DNA of 64,000 nt, from NCBI GenBank assembly GCA_034420475.1, contig DAOULH010000101.1, positions 8,249 through 72,248 of the forward strand, read 5' to 3'. A program made the translations under genes and the position numbers. Shown piece by piece: positions 1 to 8,375 of this stretch. The first letter of the stretch is position 1. Each line of letters opens with the position of its first letter. Below the pieces are notes generated by a model. It did no database searches and was not told where the DNA came from. It was given only the letters and a program-made list of their open reading frames with translations. Source of the DNA: Bin87 sp034420475. Lineage in GTDB: Bacteria > Chloroflexota > Dehalococcoidia > Lucifugimonadales > UBA3495.

Positions 1-160
1 CCCCGGACGGGTACGGGTACATGGTCATTTCAAACCACTTCGGGCGAGGGTCGTTGTCCTCAACCCGGTGGATACCGTCCCGTTCCCACCGCTCCTGCCA
101 CTTGCGGTCGATCCCGACCGCGTCGAATCGGAGCTCAACTTGGCGCTGGGCTGTGGTCAT
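1..160 (-). CDS. leuS: Leucyl-tRNA synthetase, N-terminal fragment cut by the window edge
   Basis: Reading the minus strand from the ATG at 160 gives about 53 residues that end in the block KWFEMTMYPYPSG. This matches the first conserved block of leucyl-tRNA synthetases, just before the HIGH motif, which lies outside the window. The enzyme charges tRNA-Leu in the cytoplasm. Only the first exon-like stretch of roughly 800 expected residues is present, so the catalytic and editing domains cannot be checked. The upstream region (161-728) is repeat-rich and no T-box-like leader was recognised. The identification rests on one diagnostic motif plus its position near the N terminus, which is where that motif belongs. 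Confidence 0.85.
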   Translation of the reverse strand, partial: MTTAQRQVELRFDAVGIDRKWQERWERDGIHRVEDNDPRPKWFEMTMYPYPSG

Positions 161-313
161 AAAAAGGCAACCCTCATATAGTGGGCGCGGGCGGCATAGG
201 CGATGGCGCCCAGCAAAGGTACGTCTGGCGTCCCTCAATATAGCACAGGCCGATTCGGGACACCGCAGCGTCAGACAGTATAACACCCGGCCGGCAGCGC
301 CGGCGGCGCGGCG

Positions 314-605
314 GTAACTGTTCAGAACTCAGGGGGTTGTCATTGCGCGGCGCTTGCGCCGTGGCAATCTCGACGCCGCCGCCGCAACGTCTGCCCCGAA
401 GAACCTTCACTCGCACCCATTTTGTCATCGTGAGGAGCGACGCGACGTGGCGATCTCGTTCCCGCGGCAGCGTTCCTTACTCCAACGAGATTGCCGCGCG
501 GCGCTCGCAATGACACTTTCCCCCGCAACTCTGAACGGTTGCGCCCGGCGAGATTGCCCCGCTGCGCTCGCAATGACACTTTCCCCCGCAACTCTGAACA
601 GTTAC
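314..605. mobile_element. MITE-like repeat cluster upstream of leuS
   Basis: The cluster begins with gtaactgttcagaac (314-328) and ends with ctgaacagttac (594-605), an imperfect inverted repeat. The ends and the first 75 or so bases are near-identical to the element at 44405-44564, read in reverse. The flanks gcgcggcg (306-313) and gcccggcg (606-613) match at 7 of 8 positions, as a decayed 8-bp target duplication would. The interior carries a nested inverted-repeat unit at 423-515 (also at 32021-32112) and a tandem 63-bp unit. No coding capacity is seen. Confidence 0.6.
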
Positions 606-650
606 GCCCGGCGAGTTTGCCGCGCTGCGCTCGCAATGACAGGTGGGGAT
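486..650. repeat. Tandem 63-bp repeat, about 2.5 copies
   Basis: Units start near 486 (partial), 541 and 604. Each contains the core gcgctcgcaatgaca, and the first two also carry tttcccccgcaactctgaac. Copies differ at a few positions. The core recurs at 6215, 32100, 41340 (inverted) and 44430 (inverted), so it belongs to a dispersed family. A second short repeat with the core ggctcaggatgagcgg follows at 652-700 and recurs inside the gene at 6006. Units are adjacent without spacers, so this is not a CRISPR. Confidence 0.7.
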
Positions 651-728
651 GATCCTTCGACGAGCTCAGGATGATTCGACGGGCTCAGGATGAGCGGGTA
701 GCTTGGGCGTGCTATTCTGGGCGGCGGG

Positions 729-3677
729 ATGTGTGCCATGACGCCGATGATGCCGACGATTTCGCCGCGGGAGTTTGTTGATCGCTGGCGGGATGCCGGG
801 TTTGGCGAGCGGCAGGGGGCGCAGTCGTTCTTCAACGACCTGTGCGGGCTGGTGGGCCACGCGACGCCGGCGGGGTACGGCGATCCGGAAGCGTTCACCT
901 TCGAGAAGGCCGTGCCGGGCGGGTTCGCCGACGCCTATTACGAGGAGCATTTCGGCTGGGAGTTCAAGGGCCGCGACGCGCAACTGGACGGGGCCTTCGA
1001 CCAGCTATTGCGCTACCAGGTGCACCTGAAGACGCCGCCCCTGCTGATCGTGTCGTCCTTCGAGACGATACGCATCCAGACCAACTTCCCGGGGATGGAG
1101 ACGGCGCGGTACGACGTCGGCATCGGGGAGTTTGTGCGGGCGGAGCGGCTGGAACTGGTGCAGGACGTGTTCTTCGCGCCGCAGCGGTTCCGCGAGCGGC
1201 TGCGGTCGGTGGACGCGGTGACGAGGGAGACGGCGGCGGTGTTCCAGTCCATCGTGGTGGACATGGAGCGGGCCAGCGGCGACAACGTCACCCCGCACTC
1301 CACAACCAACGTCACCCCGCACTCCGATGCGGGGCCGGAGCGGCTGGCGCGGTATCTGAATCAGCTGGTGTTCTGCCTGTACGCCGAGGACGCCGGGCTG
1401 CTGCCCGAGGGGCTGTTCACGCGCATCGTGGCGCAGCACTACCGCAATCCGGCGACTTTCGACCGGGCGGTGCGGAGCCTGTTCGCGCAGATGGCGACGG
1501 GCGGGTTCTCGGGGGCCGACGAGATCGCCCACTTCAACGGCGACCTGTTCAACATGGTCGATACTGTCGAGCTGAGCACGACGGCGCTGCAACGCTTGGG
1601 GGAGGCGTGCGAGCGGAACTGGCGGGACATCGAGCCGTCGATATTCGGGACGCTGTTCGAGCGGGCATTGGACGCATCCAAGCGGGCGCAGACGGGGGCG
1701 CACTACACCGGCGCGGAGGACATCGAGCTGGTGGTGGAGCCGGTGGTGATGACGCCGCTGCGCCGGGAGTGGGCGACGGCGCGGGCGGAGATTGAGGGGC
1801 TGCTGTCATCGTCAGAAGCAGGATTTTCGGGATTAGGGGATTATCAGGATTATGGCCGGCAATCCGGGCGATCCGGATCGTCAGAAGCAGGATTTTCGAG
1901 ATTTGCGGATTTTCAGGATGGCGTCGCCGATGCGTCAATCACCCAATCCCGTCAATCCCGAAATCCGGTAAATCCTGCTTCTGACGATTCCCCGGCCCAT
2001 GCCCGGCTGGAGGGGTTTCGGGAGCGGCTGGCGTCGGTGCGGGTGCTGGACCCGGCGTGCGGGAGCGGGAACTTTCTGTACATCGCGCTGCGGTCGCTGC
2101 TGGACTTGGAGAAAGAGGTCATCGACTACGCGGCGGCGCAGGGGTGGCTGGGACTGACGCCGCGGGTGCAGCCGGACCAGATGCTGGGGCTGGAGATCAA
2201 CCACTACGCGGCGGAACTGGCGCGGACGGCGCTGTGGATCGGCTACATCCAGTGGCACCAGGCCAACGGGTTCGCGTACACGCAGCGTCCCATCCTGACG
2301 CCGCTGGACACGATACGGCAGACCGACGCGATACTGGACCTGACCGACCCGAAGCATCCGGCGGAACCGGAGTGGCCGGCGGCGGAGTTCATCGTGGGGA
2401 ACCCGCCGTTTTTGGGCGGCAAACTGCTGCGCACCGGCCTCAGCGACGAGTACGTGGATACGCTGTTCAAGCAGTACAACGGCAAAGTGCCGGCCGAGGC
2501 TGATCTGGTGTGCTACTGGTTCGACAAGGCTCAGCAGGCGATTGCGGCAGGCACAGTGAAACGGGCGGGCCTGCTGGCAACACAGGGGATACGTGGCGGC
2601 GCGAACCGAAGGGTGTTGCAGCGCATCAAGGAGACCGGCGACATATTCATAGCGTGGTCGGATCACCCGTGGGTGCTGGAAGGGGCGGCGGTGCACATCT
2701 CGATAGTAGGGTTTGATGATGGCTCCGAGAGTGAGCGGGAGTTGGACGGGCAGCCAGCGCCGGCGATAAACGCCAACCTGACGGTGGGGGTGGACCTGAC
2801 GGCGGCCAAGCGTCTGGAAGAAAATCTCGGCATAGCGTTTATGGGTGACACCAAGGGCGGGCCGTTTGATATTCCCGGCGATCTGGCACGGGAGATGCTC
2901 GGCAGTCCGAATCCGCACGGCAAAGGGAACGAAGATGTGGTCCGGCCGTGGGTCAATGGGCGGGACATAACAGACCGTTCGAGAGGGATGTGGATAGTTG
3001 ATTTCGGAGATATGTCCATAGACGAAGCTGTGTTATATGAGTCACCATTCGAATACGTAAATGCCCATGTGCGGCCGCAAAGGGAGCGGTCTCGCTCAAC
3101 AATCGCAAGCTGGTGGCTCCACGAGCGTCCCCGACCAGAGATGAGAAAGGCGCTGCAAAGTATTGACCGCTATATCGTCACGACGCGGGTGTCCAAACAT
3201 AGACTTTTCGCCTGGATGGGTAATGAAACACTGGCTGACAGTGCAACAATTGCAGTTGCCAGAGATGACGACTACACATTCGGCGTGTTGCACTCGCGTT
3301 TTCACGAGCTTTGGGCGCGGGGCATGGGCACTCAGTTGCGGGAAGTGGAGTCCGGATTTCGCTACACGCCGACGACGTGCTTTGAGACGTTCCCGTTTCC
3401 GCATCCCACCGAGGAGCAGCGGGAGTCCATCGGCGCAATCGCGGCGGAGTTGAACTCGCTGCGGGAGGGCTGGCTGAATCCGGAGGGGATCAGCGCGGCG
3501 GAACTGCGGAGACGGACGCTGACCAACCTGTACAACCAGCGTCCGACGTGGCTGGATAACGTCCACGCCCGCCTCGACGCGGCGGTGTCCGACGCCTACG
3601 GCTGGCCGGCAGACCTGGCGGACGGGGAGGTGCTGGAACGGCTGCTGGCGCTGAACCTGGAGCGGGCGGGGGAGTGA
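729..3677 (+). CDS. MmeI-like (type IIL/IIG) restriction endonuclease-methyltransferase
   Basis: A 982-residue single-chain enzyme expected to methylate adenine at a target site and cut at a distance. The N-terminal nuclease signature is visible as D68 followed by E78-F-K80, the same D-x9-E-x-K spacing described for MmeI. A helical region follows. The methyltransferase motif I DPACGSGNF lies near residue 440 and the adenine-type motif IV GNPPF near 557. The C-terminal half should hold target recognition. Residues about 361-420 are encoded by a dispersed palindromic repeat inserted in frame just before motif I. Its last 30 or so codons are duplicated downstream at 4263-4355. No partner gene is needed for this class. 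A DISARM-type methylase is less likely because no DISARM helicase genes are adjacent. Confidence 0.85.
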   Translation: MCAMTPMMPTISPREFVDRWRDAGFGERQGAQSFFNDLCGLVGHATPAGYGDPEAFTFEKAVPGGFADAYYEEHFGWEFKGRDAQLDGAFDQLLRYQVHLKTPPLLIVSSFETIRIQTNFPGMETARYDVGIGEFVRAERLELVQDVFFAPQRFRERLRSVDAVTRETAAVFQSIVVDMERASGDNVTPHSTTNVTPHSDAGPERLARYLNQLVFCLYAEDAGLLPEGLFTRIVAQHYRNPATFDRAVRSLFAQMATGGFSGADEIAHFNGDLFNMVDTVELSTTALQRLGEACERNWRDIEPSIFGTLFERALDASKRAQTGAHYTGAEDIELVVEPVVMTPLRREWATARAEIEGLLSSSEAGFSGLGDYQDYGRQSGRSGSSEAGFSRFADFQDGVADASITQSRQSRNPVNPASDDSPAHARLEGFRERLASVRVLDPACGSGNFLYIALRSLLDLEKEVIDYAAAQGWLGLTPRVQPDQMLGLEINHYAAELARTALWIGYIQWHQANGFAYTQRPILTPLDTIRQTDAILDLTDPKHPAEPEWPAAEFIVGNPPFLGGKLLRTGLSDEYVDTLFKQYNGKVPAEADLVCYWFDKAQQAIAAGTVKRAGLLATQGIRGGANRRVLQRIKETGDIFIAWSDHPWVLEGAAVHISIVGFDDGSESERELDGQPAPAINANLTVGVDLTAAKRLEENLGIAFMGDTKGGPFDIPGDLAREMLGSPNPHGKGNEDVVRPWVNGRDITDRSRGMWIVDFGDMSIDEAVLYESPFEYVNAHVRPQRERSRSTIASWWLHERPRPEMRKALQSIDRYIVTTRVSKHRLFAWMGNETLADSATIAVARDDDYTFGVLHSRFHELWARGMGTQLREVESGFRYTPTTCFETFPFPHPTEEQRESIGAIAAELNSLREGWLNPEGISAAELRRRTLTNLYNQRPTWLDNVHARLDAAVSDAYGWPADLADGEVLERLLALNLERAGE
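1808..1988. repeat. In-frame palindromic element inside the MmeI-like gene
   Basis: A perfect 19-bp inverted repeat bounds the element: atcgtcagaagcaggattt (1808-1826) and its complement (1970-1988). A second left-end copy sits at 1877-1896. The same repeat family occurs between genes at 8251-8363. The insertion keeps the reading frame open and encodes about 60 low-complexity residues in the linker before methyltransferase motif I. Confidence 0.8.
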
Positions 3678-3776
3678 GGTTGCAGGGTGCCGGATGTGGT
3701 TGATGGTTACATAGAATTGTGCTACACTTTCAACAGAAAATATTGTTCACCAATATCAACATAAGAGGAATATGCA

Positions 3777-4043
3777 ATGAGAGTATGGAGAAGGCCAATC
3801 AAGCCAACAACACACTACCAGAGCGTGAAAAGTCGAGCGGCTTTGTATATGACCGTCGCCGGCTGTGTAGCATTTACAGGCACGCTAGCATCTTTGTTTT
3901 TCGCCGAGTTGGGAGTAGTCCTGTTTTTGGCTGGAACGAGTCTCGGGTTCTTTCTAGTTGGTTTCCAGCAACAGATTGATGCGCTGGCAGCAAGTCCCGA
4001 TGATTCGCCAAGGAGGGAGCCGGATGGTGAGCAAGATACGTGA
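3777..4043 (+). CDS. Small two-helix membrane protein, unknown function
   Basis: An 88-residue protein with two predicted transmembrane helices, one around AALYMTVAGCVAFTGTLASLF and one around LGVVLFLAGTSLGFFLVGF (roughly residues 21-40 and 45-63). A short polar tail follows. The ATG at 3777 follows an aagaggaa ribosome site. I do not recognise the family. It overlaps the next tiny membrane gene by 20 bp, suggesting translational coupling. The pair sits exactly between the MmeI-like gene and a duplicated copy of that gene's 3' end, so it looks like an inserted cassette. Confidence 0.6.
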   Translation: MRVWRRPIKPTTHYQSVKSRAALYMTVAGCVAFTGTLASLFFAELGVVLFLAGTSLGFFLVGFQQQIDALAASPDDSPRREPDGEQDT

Positions 4044-4164
4044 GATTGTCTCGGACAAATACTTTGCAGATTGGGTATGGGCGTTTATCCCAATCGCCGG
4101 CATCGTAATCCTGGCAATCGCCTTTGTGACGATTTCGCTGGTCAGGGGCGGCATCGGCCAGTGA
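4024..4164 (+). CDS. 46-residue single-span membrane protein, unknown function
   Basis: The ATG at 4024 is preceded by a strong aaggaggg ribosome site, which selects this start over the longer in-frame option at 3958. The product has one hydrophobic segment, WVWAFIPIAGIVILAIAFV, flanked by a charged N terminus and a short tail. Its start lies inside the end of the preceding gene. Single-span peptides of this size can be toxins, holin-like proteins or subunits. Nothing here decides between them. Confidence 0.5.
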   Translation: MVSKIREIVSDKYFADWVWAFIPIAGIVILAIAFVTISLVRGGIGQ

Positions 4165-4392
4165 CGGGCGAGATTGCCCGGGCGATGTACGAGTTTCTTC
4201 CTGCCGTTGTGGCGGCTGTTTGCGTGACGAATCTGCACGGCCAGCGGCCGACGTGGCTGGATGACGTGGCTGGATAACGTCCACGCCCGCCTCGACGCGG
4301 CGGTGTCCGACGCCTACGGCTGGCCGGCAGACCTGGCGGACGGGGAGATGCTGGAGCAGAATTTGGAGCGAGCGGGGGAGGGCGTAGGTTAG
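4165..4392 (+). pseudogene. Duplicated 3' end of the MmeI-like gene
   Basis: Bases 4263-4355 repeat 3545-3637 almost exactly at an offset of 718. The stretch before them (about 4230-4262) still translates as TNLHGQRPTWLDDV, homologous to TNLYNQRPTWLDNV of the intact enzyme. A 13-bp tandem duplication of gacgtggctggat at 4250-4275 shifts the frame and creates a stop. This is a dead copy of only the C-terminal codons. It marks the right boundary of the small membrane-protein cassette. Confidence 0.75.
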
Positions 4393-4534
4393 GCGACGGG
4401 ACTGCCGCTCTGCTGGGCTGGCCATGACGGGTGAGGGCTGTAAGTAGAAATTGGTTGACAGCGGGGAAATCGGTGATAGATTACCGGGCATTCAGCGTCC
4501 TGCCAGGGATTGCGGCCGTTAATGAGGAGACCGT

Positions 4535-4861
4535 ATGACAACGCCAAGGATCCCCCAGTGGAGGAATGAACCACAAGAGGTATGGGTCAACTGTAGCAAC
4601 GTCAAACCGCTGGGGCGGGATAACGAGTTCGTAGTCCACTTCGCGGCTAATGGAGAAGAGTACGTATCGTTCGTTCCTGAACGATACGTGAACGAAGCCG
4701 ATTGTCGCCTGCAAGCGGTGATAATCGCCGAAGTGGACGGCGGGCTGCTGGTGGACATACCCGCGGAAACGCTGACGTCGGGACCCAGAATCCTGGTCAA
4801 TGACATCGAAAAGGACACTGTATTGACCTTTTCCGCATGGGATGCCAGTCATGGTGCTTAG
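4535..4861 (+). CDS. Hypothetical 108-residue soluble protein
   Basis: The ATG at 4535 has an upstream aggag site. The product is acidic and beta-rich in appearance, with no membrane segment, signal peptide or recognised motif. Its last codons overlap the start of the broken dCTP deaminase gene (4851), so the two were probably co-translated. I do not recognise the family. An accessory role with the deaminase is possible but rests only on the overlap. Confidence 0.55.
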   Translation: MTTPRIPQWRNEPQEVWVNCSNVKPLGRDNEFVVHFAANGEEYVSFVPERYVNEADCRLQAVIIAEVDGGLLVDIPAETLTSGPRILVNDIEKDTVLTFSAWDASHGA

Positions 4862-5411
4862 CGATCACGAGATCTGGATGGAAATAAATAGCAAAAGGCT
4901 TTCTTTCAATCCTCTGATCACACCAGACCAAGTAACCCCTTCGTCAGTAGATCTAAGACTGAGCAATCAGTTCACAGTCTTCAAGCCTCAAACCGTGGGG
5001 GTCACAACCCAAGTTGACCTGACCAAGATCGCCAACATCGAAACGGTCATACAACAATACGCGGAAGAGTAAACCATCGGAGATGGCGAAAACTTCACGC
5101 TGAAGCCGCAATCCTTTGTATTAGCCTACACCAGAGAATACATCAAGCTCCCAAACTACTTGGCGGCTAGAGTGGAAGGGCGGAGTTCACTAGCCAGGTT
5201 GGGGGTTTCGATCCACCAAACCGCGCCAACCGTCCACGCGACTTTTGAAGGGCAATTGAGGCTCGAAATCCTCAACAATGGCACACTGGACATCCTGCTT
5301 ACTCCCGGGATGAAGTTCTGCCAACTGGTAATCGAAAGGTTGGGCAGCCCCGCAGTATCGACCCTGGGGAGTCCTTTTCAGCGACAGCGGCAACATCAAA
5401 GCCGTACGTAA
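4851..5411 (+). pseudogene. dcd: dCTP deaminase family gene interrupted by one in-frame TAA
   Basis: The translation starts MVLSDHEI, the usual dCTP deaminase N terminus, which selects 4851 over the ATG at 4842. After the TAA at 5070-5072 the same frame continues with VEGRSSLARLGVSIHQTAP and PGMKFCQLVIERL. These are the diagnostic EGRSSLARLG active-site block (Ser, Arg, plus later Glu) and the C-terminal block. Total length of about 187 codons equals a normal family member, so apart from the stop the gene is complete. The enzyme would deaminate dCTP to dUTP. It is either a recent pseudogene, a sequencing error or a readthrough gene. Standalone dCTP deaminases of phage defence also belong to this family. 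Confidence 0.75.
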
Positions 5412-5508
5412 CTTCCTTCGTCCATCAACTTGGAGCGGCTGTGATGCAGTGCCCTTGTGCCGCAACTGCGCCTTGCGACGCTCGAAATGAACGGAAAGGA
5501 GCGCCATT

Positions 5509-5826
5509 ATGACGGTTATTGAAACCAACCCTGATCCTGAAGCCAAGGCGCGGATAATCGAGTCAATCGTGGCCGAGCACGGCAGCCTGGAGGCTTTTGT
5601 CCAGTCGATGCGCGAGTACAAAGAGCTGCGCCGGCGGCTGATACGGGAAACACCATCGTTAATGGAGATGCACCCCGACAAGTGGGTGGGTATGGGTCCC
5701 GGCGAAGTGCTGGTAGTTGGCGATTCCCTGGAGGAAGTGTTGGCATTGCTGGACGAGGCCGGCGCCGATCGCGGCGAATCGGTAGTGGAGTTTTTGAACA
5801 CCAAGCCCAAGAGGATGATATTGTGA
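5509..5826 (+). CDS. DUF5678-like small protein
   Basis: A 105-residue protein with an aaaggag ribosome site. The N-terminal half is helical. The C-terminal half reads HPDKWVGMGPGEVLVVGDSL and ends in a hydrophobic VEFLNTKPKRMIL. This layout (K-W-V, a short strand pair, then a stretch ending in I-L) resembles the DUF5678 family of small proteins common in Chloroflexota and cyanobacteria, whose function is unknown. The assignment is from pattern memory and is tentative. A strong hairpin terminator follows at 5908. Confidence 0.6.
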   Translation: MTVIETNPDPEAKARIIESIVAEHGSLEAFVQSMREYKELRRRLIRETPSLMEMHPDKWVGMGPGEVLVVGDSLEEVLALLDEAGADRGESVVEFLNTKPKRMIL

Positions 5827-5907
5827 TTGACGGCGGTTTTGCTGACACCGTGGCGTTGACGGTGGGCGTATCGGGCCGATAGGCTGTAGTAAATCAAGCG
5901 AGACGAG

Positions 5908-5952
5908 AGCCGGTGGACTGACCTGATGGCGGGTCGGGTCCACCGGCTTTTT
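5908..5952 (+). terminator. Rho-independent terminator after the DUF5678-like gene
   Basis: The 11-bp stem agccggtggac / gtccaccggct (5908-5918 and 5938-5948) is followed directly by a T run. It closes the upstream small-gene group and separates it from the phage structural module. Confidence 0.8.
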
Positions 5953-6005
5953 GCGTGCATGGTGGACTGCCCCGGGGTCGGGTTGAGCCGGCGGGGAGGT
6001 TTTGG

Positions 6006-6842
6006 ATGACGATGATGGAGGCGGGAGCGCGGCGTGCGAGTCGCACGGCCGGCTGGCGCGGGCCGCGGGGTCTGCCGGAGGGTCGGGGCGCTTTGCTGGC
6101 GGCGTTGGATGCGTACCGGCGGGGCGCCGCCGAGGCGCCGGTGGTGTGCAAGCGGGTCCTTCGACAGGCTCAGGATGAGCGGGTGACGGGAATGGATGCG
6201 GCGACGGGATTGCCGCGCTGCGCTCGCAATGACAGTGGATGGGGCGGCAATGACAATCCCTGGGCGGTTCGGCGCGCTCCGGATGCGCGGGTCCTTCGAC
6301 AGGCCCAGGATGAGCGGTTCTGGGACGGGGATGCCAGCGAGAAGGCCGGGGCCGGCCCGCTGGTTTTCGTGGCGTCCACGGGGGAGGTGGACCGGCACGG
6401 CGATACCGTCGCGCCGGAGGGGTGGCGGCTGGATGCCTACCGGGACAACCCGGTGGTGCTGTGGGCCCACGACTACGGCGAGCCGGCCATCGGACGGGCG
6501 GAGGCGGTGTGGAGCGACGGACGGGCTCTGCGGGCGCGGCTGGAGTTCGCGCCCACAGAGTTCGCCGGCCAGGTGGAGCGGCTGTACCGCCAGGGCTACC
6601 AGAAGGGCGTGTCGGTGGGGTTCCGCCCCCTGCGCTTCGAGGAGCGCCGCGACCCGGTGAACGGCGCGTTCCTGGGCATCCGGTTCCTGGAGCAGGAGCT
6701 GCTGGAAATCTCTGCGGTGCCGGTGCCGGCCAACGGCGGGGCGCTGCTGGCCGAAGATGCCATGGCATCGCAACGCGGGCCGGCGGCGGCCGGCCGCTCG
6801 CTGGACGAGGTGGTGGGTCTGCTGCGGGGGCTGCGGGCGTAG
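6006..6842 (+). CDS. HK97-family prohead maturation protease
   Basis: The protein (278 residues from the ATG at 6006, which follows ggggagg) contains the prohead protease core: VDRHGDTV, the LWAHDY histidine, and the serine in YQKGVSVGFRP (residues about 200-205). These are the His and Ser of the S78/U35 fold. It processes the capsid scaffold domain and lies immediately upstream of the capsid gene, the normal order. The N-terminal region (residues about 51-104) is encoded by two copies of a dispersed repeat giving RVLRQAQDER peptides, inserted without breaking the frame. The catalytic domain starts after this insert. The true start could be later. Confidence 0.85.
   Translation: MTMMEAGARRASRTAGWRGPRGLPEGRGALLAALDAYRRGAAEAPVVCKRVLRQAQDERVTGMDAATGLPRCARNDSGWGGNDNPWAVRRAPDARVLRQAQDERFWDGDASEKAGAGPLVFVASTGEVDRHGDTVAPEGWRLDAYRDNPVVLWAHDYGEPAIGRAEAVWSDGRALRARLEFAPTEFAGQVERLYRQGYQKGVSVGFRPLRFEERRDPVNGAFLGIRFLEQELLEISAVPVPANGGALLAEDAMASQRGPAAAGRSLDEVVGLLRGLRA
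6158..6317. repeat. Dispersed repeats embedded in the protease coding frame
   Basis: Two copies of ggctcaggatgagcgg-type repeat (about 6158-6182 and 6293-6317) flank a copy of the gctgcgctcgcaatgaca core (6217-6234). The same sequences lie between genes at 500-700. Here they are translated, twice giving the peptide RVLRQAQDER. Confidence 0.75.
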
Positions 6843-6900
6843 GAACGAACTTTACATAGATGAACAGGATGGACAGGATTTTTGAGGAGTTTGCAAAGGT

Positions 6901-8250
6901 ATGACGCTTTCGACATGGGAATTGGACACGATCAAGAACGAGGTCGCGGAGGTGCGCGAGTTCTACCGGCAGCGGCTGGACGCCGATTTGCCGCCGCTGC
7001 GCGAGGAGATGGAACGGCTGAGCCGGGCCGTCGGCGAGCTGACCGAGAAGCAGCGGGTCGGCGAGAAGCAGGCCATGCTGGCCCGGTTCTCTGGCGGTGG
7101 TCACGGCGGGGAACGCGGCGGCAACCGGCCCCGGGTGCCCTTCGGCAAGTACCAGGGCATGGACGCGCTGGACCTGGCCTGCGTGCGCAGCGTGCTGGCG
7201 GCGCAGCAGCGCGAGCCGGGCGACGTGAACCCGCGGGCGCTGGAGGACTGGCAGGCCAACCTGAAGGCGGCCATGGACAGCACCACCGCCGGCGCCGGCG
7301 ATGAACTCGTCGCCACCGGCGAGGCCGCCGCCCTGTGGGCGGACATCAACGTGGATACCCTGGTGGCCGGCCTCTTCACCCGCGTGGACATGCCCACCAA
7401 CCCCTTCGAGATCCCGCTGCAACTTGGCGACGTGTCCTGGTATCCGGGAACGGAGAACACGGCGACCACGGAGACGGCGCTGACCACGAGCCGGCAGACG
7501 CTCACGGCCTACGAGTTGGTGGCCGAGGTTCCGTGGTCGCTGACGCTGGAGGAGGACGCGGTGATCGCCATGGCGGCGGAGGTGCGCAGCACGCTGGTCC
7601 GCAACGCCGTGGAGGTAATCGACGACGTGCTGCTGAACGCGGACACGACGCTGCAGAACAACATCAACGCCGACGGCGCGACCATTGCGGCGTCCACGGC
7701 AGGCAAGGCGCACTGGCTGGTTGGGTTCGACGGGCTGCTGCACCTGCCGCTGGTGGACAACGCGGCGCAGGGCAACAACCATGCGGCTGCGCCCAGCGCG
7801 GACATGTTCAACGAGGCGCGGGGTCTGCTGGGCAAGTACGGCGTGCGGCCGTCGGAGCTGGCCTACATCGCCGACGTGGGCACCTACATCAAGTCGCTGG
7901 CCATCGGCGAGTTCCGCACGCTGGACAAGCTGGGGCCGCAGGCGACGCTGCTCAACGGGCAGCTGGCGCAGGTGGACGGCATCCCGGTGATCGTATCGGA
8001 GCAGCTGGCGCCGTCGGATGCGGACGGCAAGGTGACGGACGGCGCCAGCAACGCCAAGGGCCGGCTGCTGGCGGTGAACCGGACGCAGTGGCGCCTCGGG
8101 TTCCGCCGCGAGCTGATGATCGAGACGACGCGGGACATCCAGAAGCGGCAGAACATCATGGTGGTGAGCATGCGCCTGGCCTTCATGGAGCGGACAGGGG
8201 CGCGGGCGTCGGCCAAGCACACGGCGTTGCAGTACAACATCACGGTGTAG
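6901..8250 (+). CDS. HK97-fold major capsid protein
   Basis: A 449-residue shell protein. Residues 1 to about 60 form a charged coiled coil, as expected for the delta (scaffold) domain cleaved by the upstream protease. After the linker comes the capsid core with SWYPGTENTATTETALTTS and a typical E-loop/P-domain pattern, ending in a beta-rich C terminus (RQNIMVVSMRLAFMERTG). It follows the protease by 58 bp, where a fragment of a gatgaacaggatgg-type repeat replaces a clear ribosome site. An encapsulin is an alternative for an HK97 fold, but the adjacent protease, connector and tail genes favour a phage or gene-transfer-agent capsid. Confidence 0.85.
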   Translation: MTLSTWELDTIKNEVAEVREFYRQRLDADLPPLREEMERLSRAVGELTEKQRVGEKQAMLARFSGGGHGGERGGNRPRVPFGKYQGMDALDLACVRSVLAAQQREPGDVNPRALEDWQANLKAAMDSTTAGAGDELVATGEAAALWADINVDTLVAGLFTRVDMPTNPFEIPLQLGDVSWYPGTENTATTETALTTSRQTLTAYELVAEVPWSLTLEEDAVIAMAAEVRSTLVRNAVEVIDDVLLNADTTLQNNINADGATIAASTAGKAHWLVGFDGLLHLPLVDNAAQGNNHAAAPSADMFNEARGLLGKYGVRPSELAYIADVGTYIKSLAIGEFRTLDKLGPQATLLNGQLAQVDGIPVIVSEQLAPSDADGKVTDGASNAKGRLLAVNRTQWRLGFRRELMIETTRDIQKRQNIMVVSMRLAFMERTGARASAKHTALQYNITV

Positions 8251-8363
8251 TCGTCAGAAGCAGGATTACCAGGATTTCGGGATTGACAGGATTGCGGTTG
8301 CTCCAGTGACGAAACCATACCAATCCTGCCAATCCTCAAATCCGGTAAATCCTGATTCTGACA
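8251..8363. repeat. Palindromic repeat between capsid and connector genes
   Basis: The left end tcgtcagaagcaggatt begins immediately after the capsid stop codon and the right end aatcctgattctgaca (8348-8363) is its imperfect complement. It belongs to the same family as the element embedded at 1808-1988. It ends 12 bp before the next start codon, so it forms most of the intergenic space. Confidence 0.75.
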
Positions 8364-8375
8364 ATGGGAGGAATT

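Noticed and set aside
486..650. Tandem repeat considered as CRISPR
   Set aside because: Units are contiguous 63-bp copies with no unique spacers and no cas genes.
5659..8220. Long minus-strand open frame opposite the protease and capsid genes
   Set aside because: Low-complexity Arg/Pro/His translation; it is the antisense of well-supported genes and arises from high GC.
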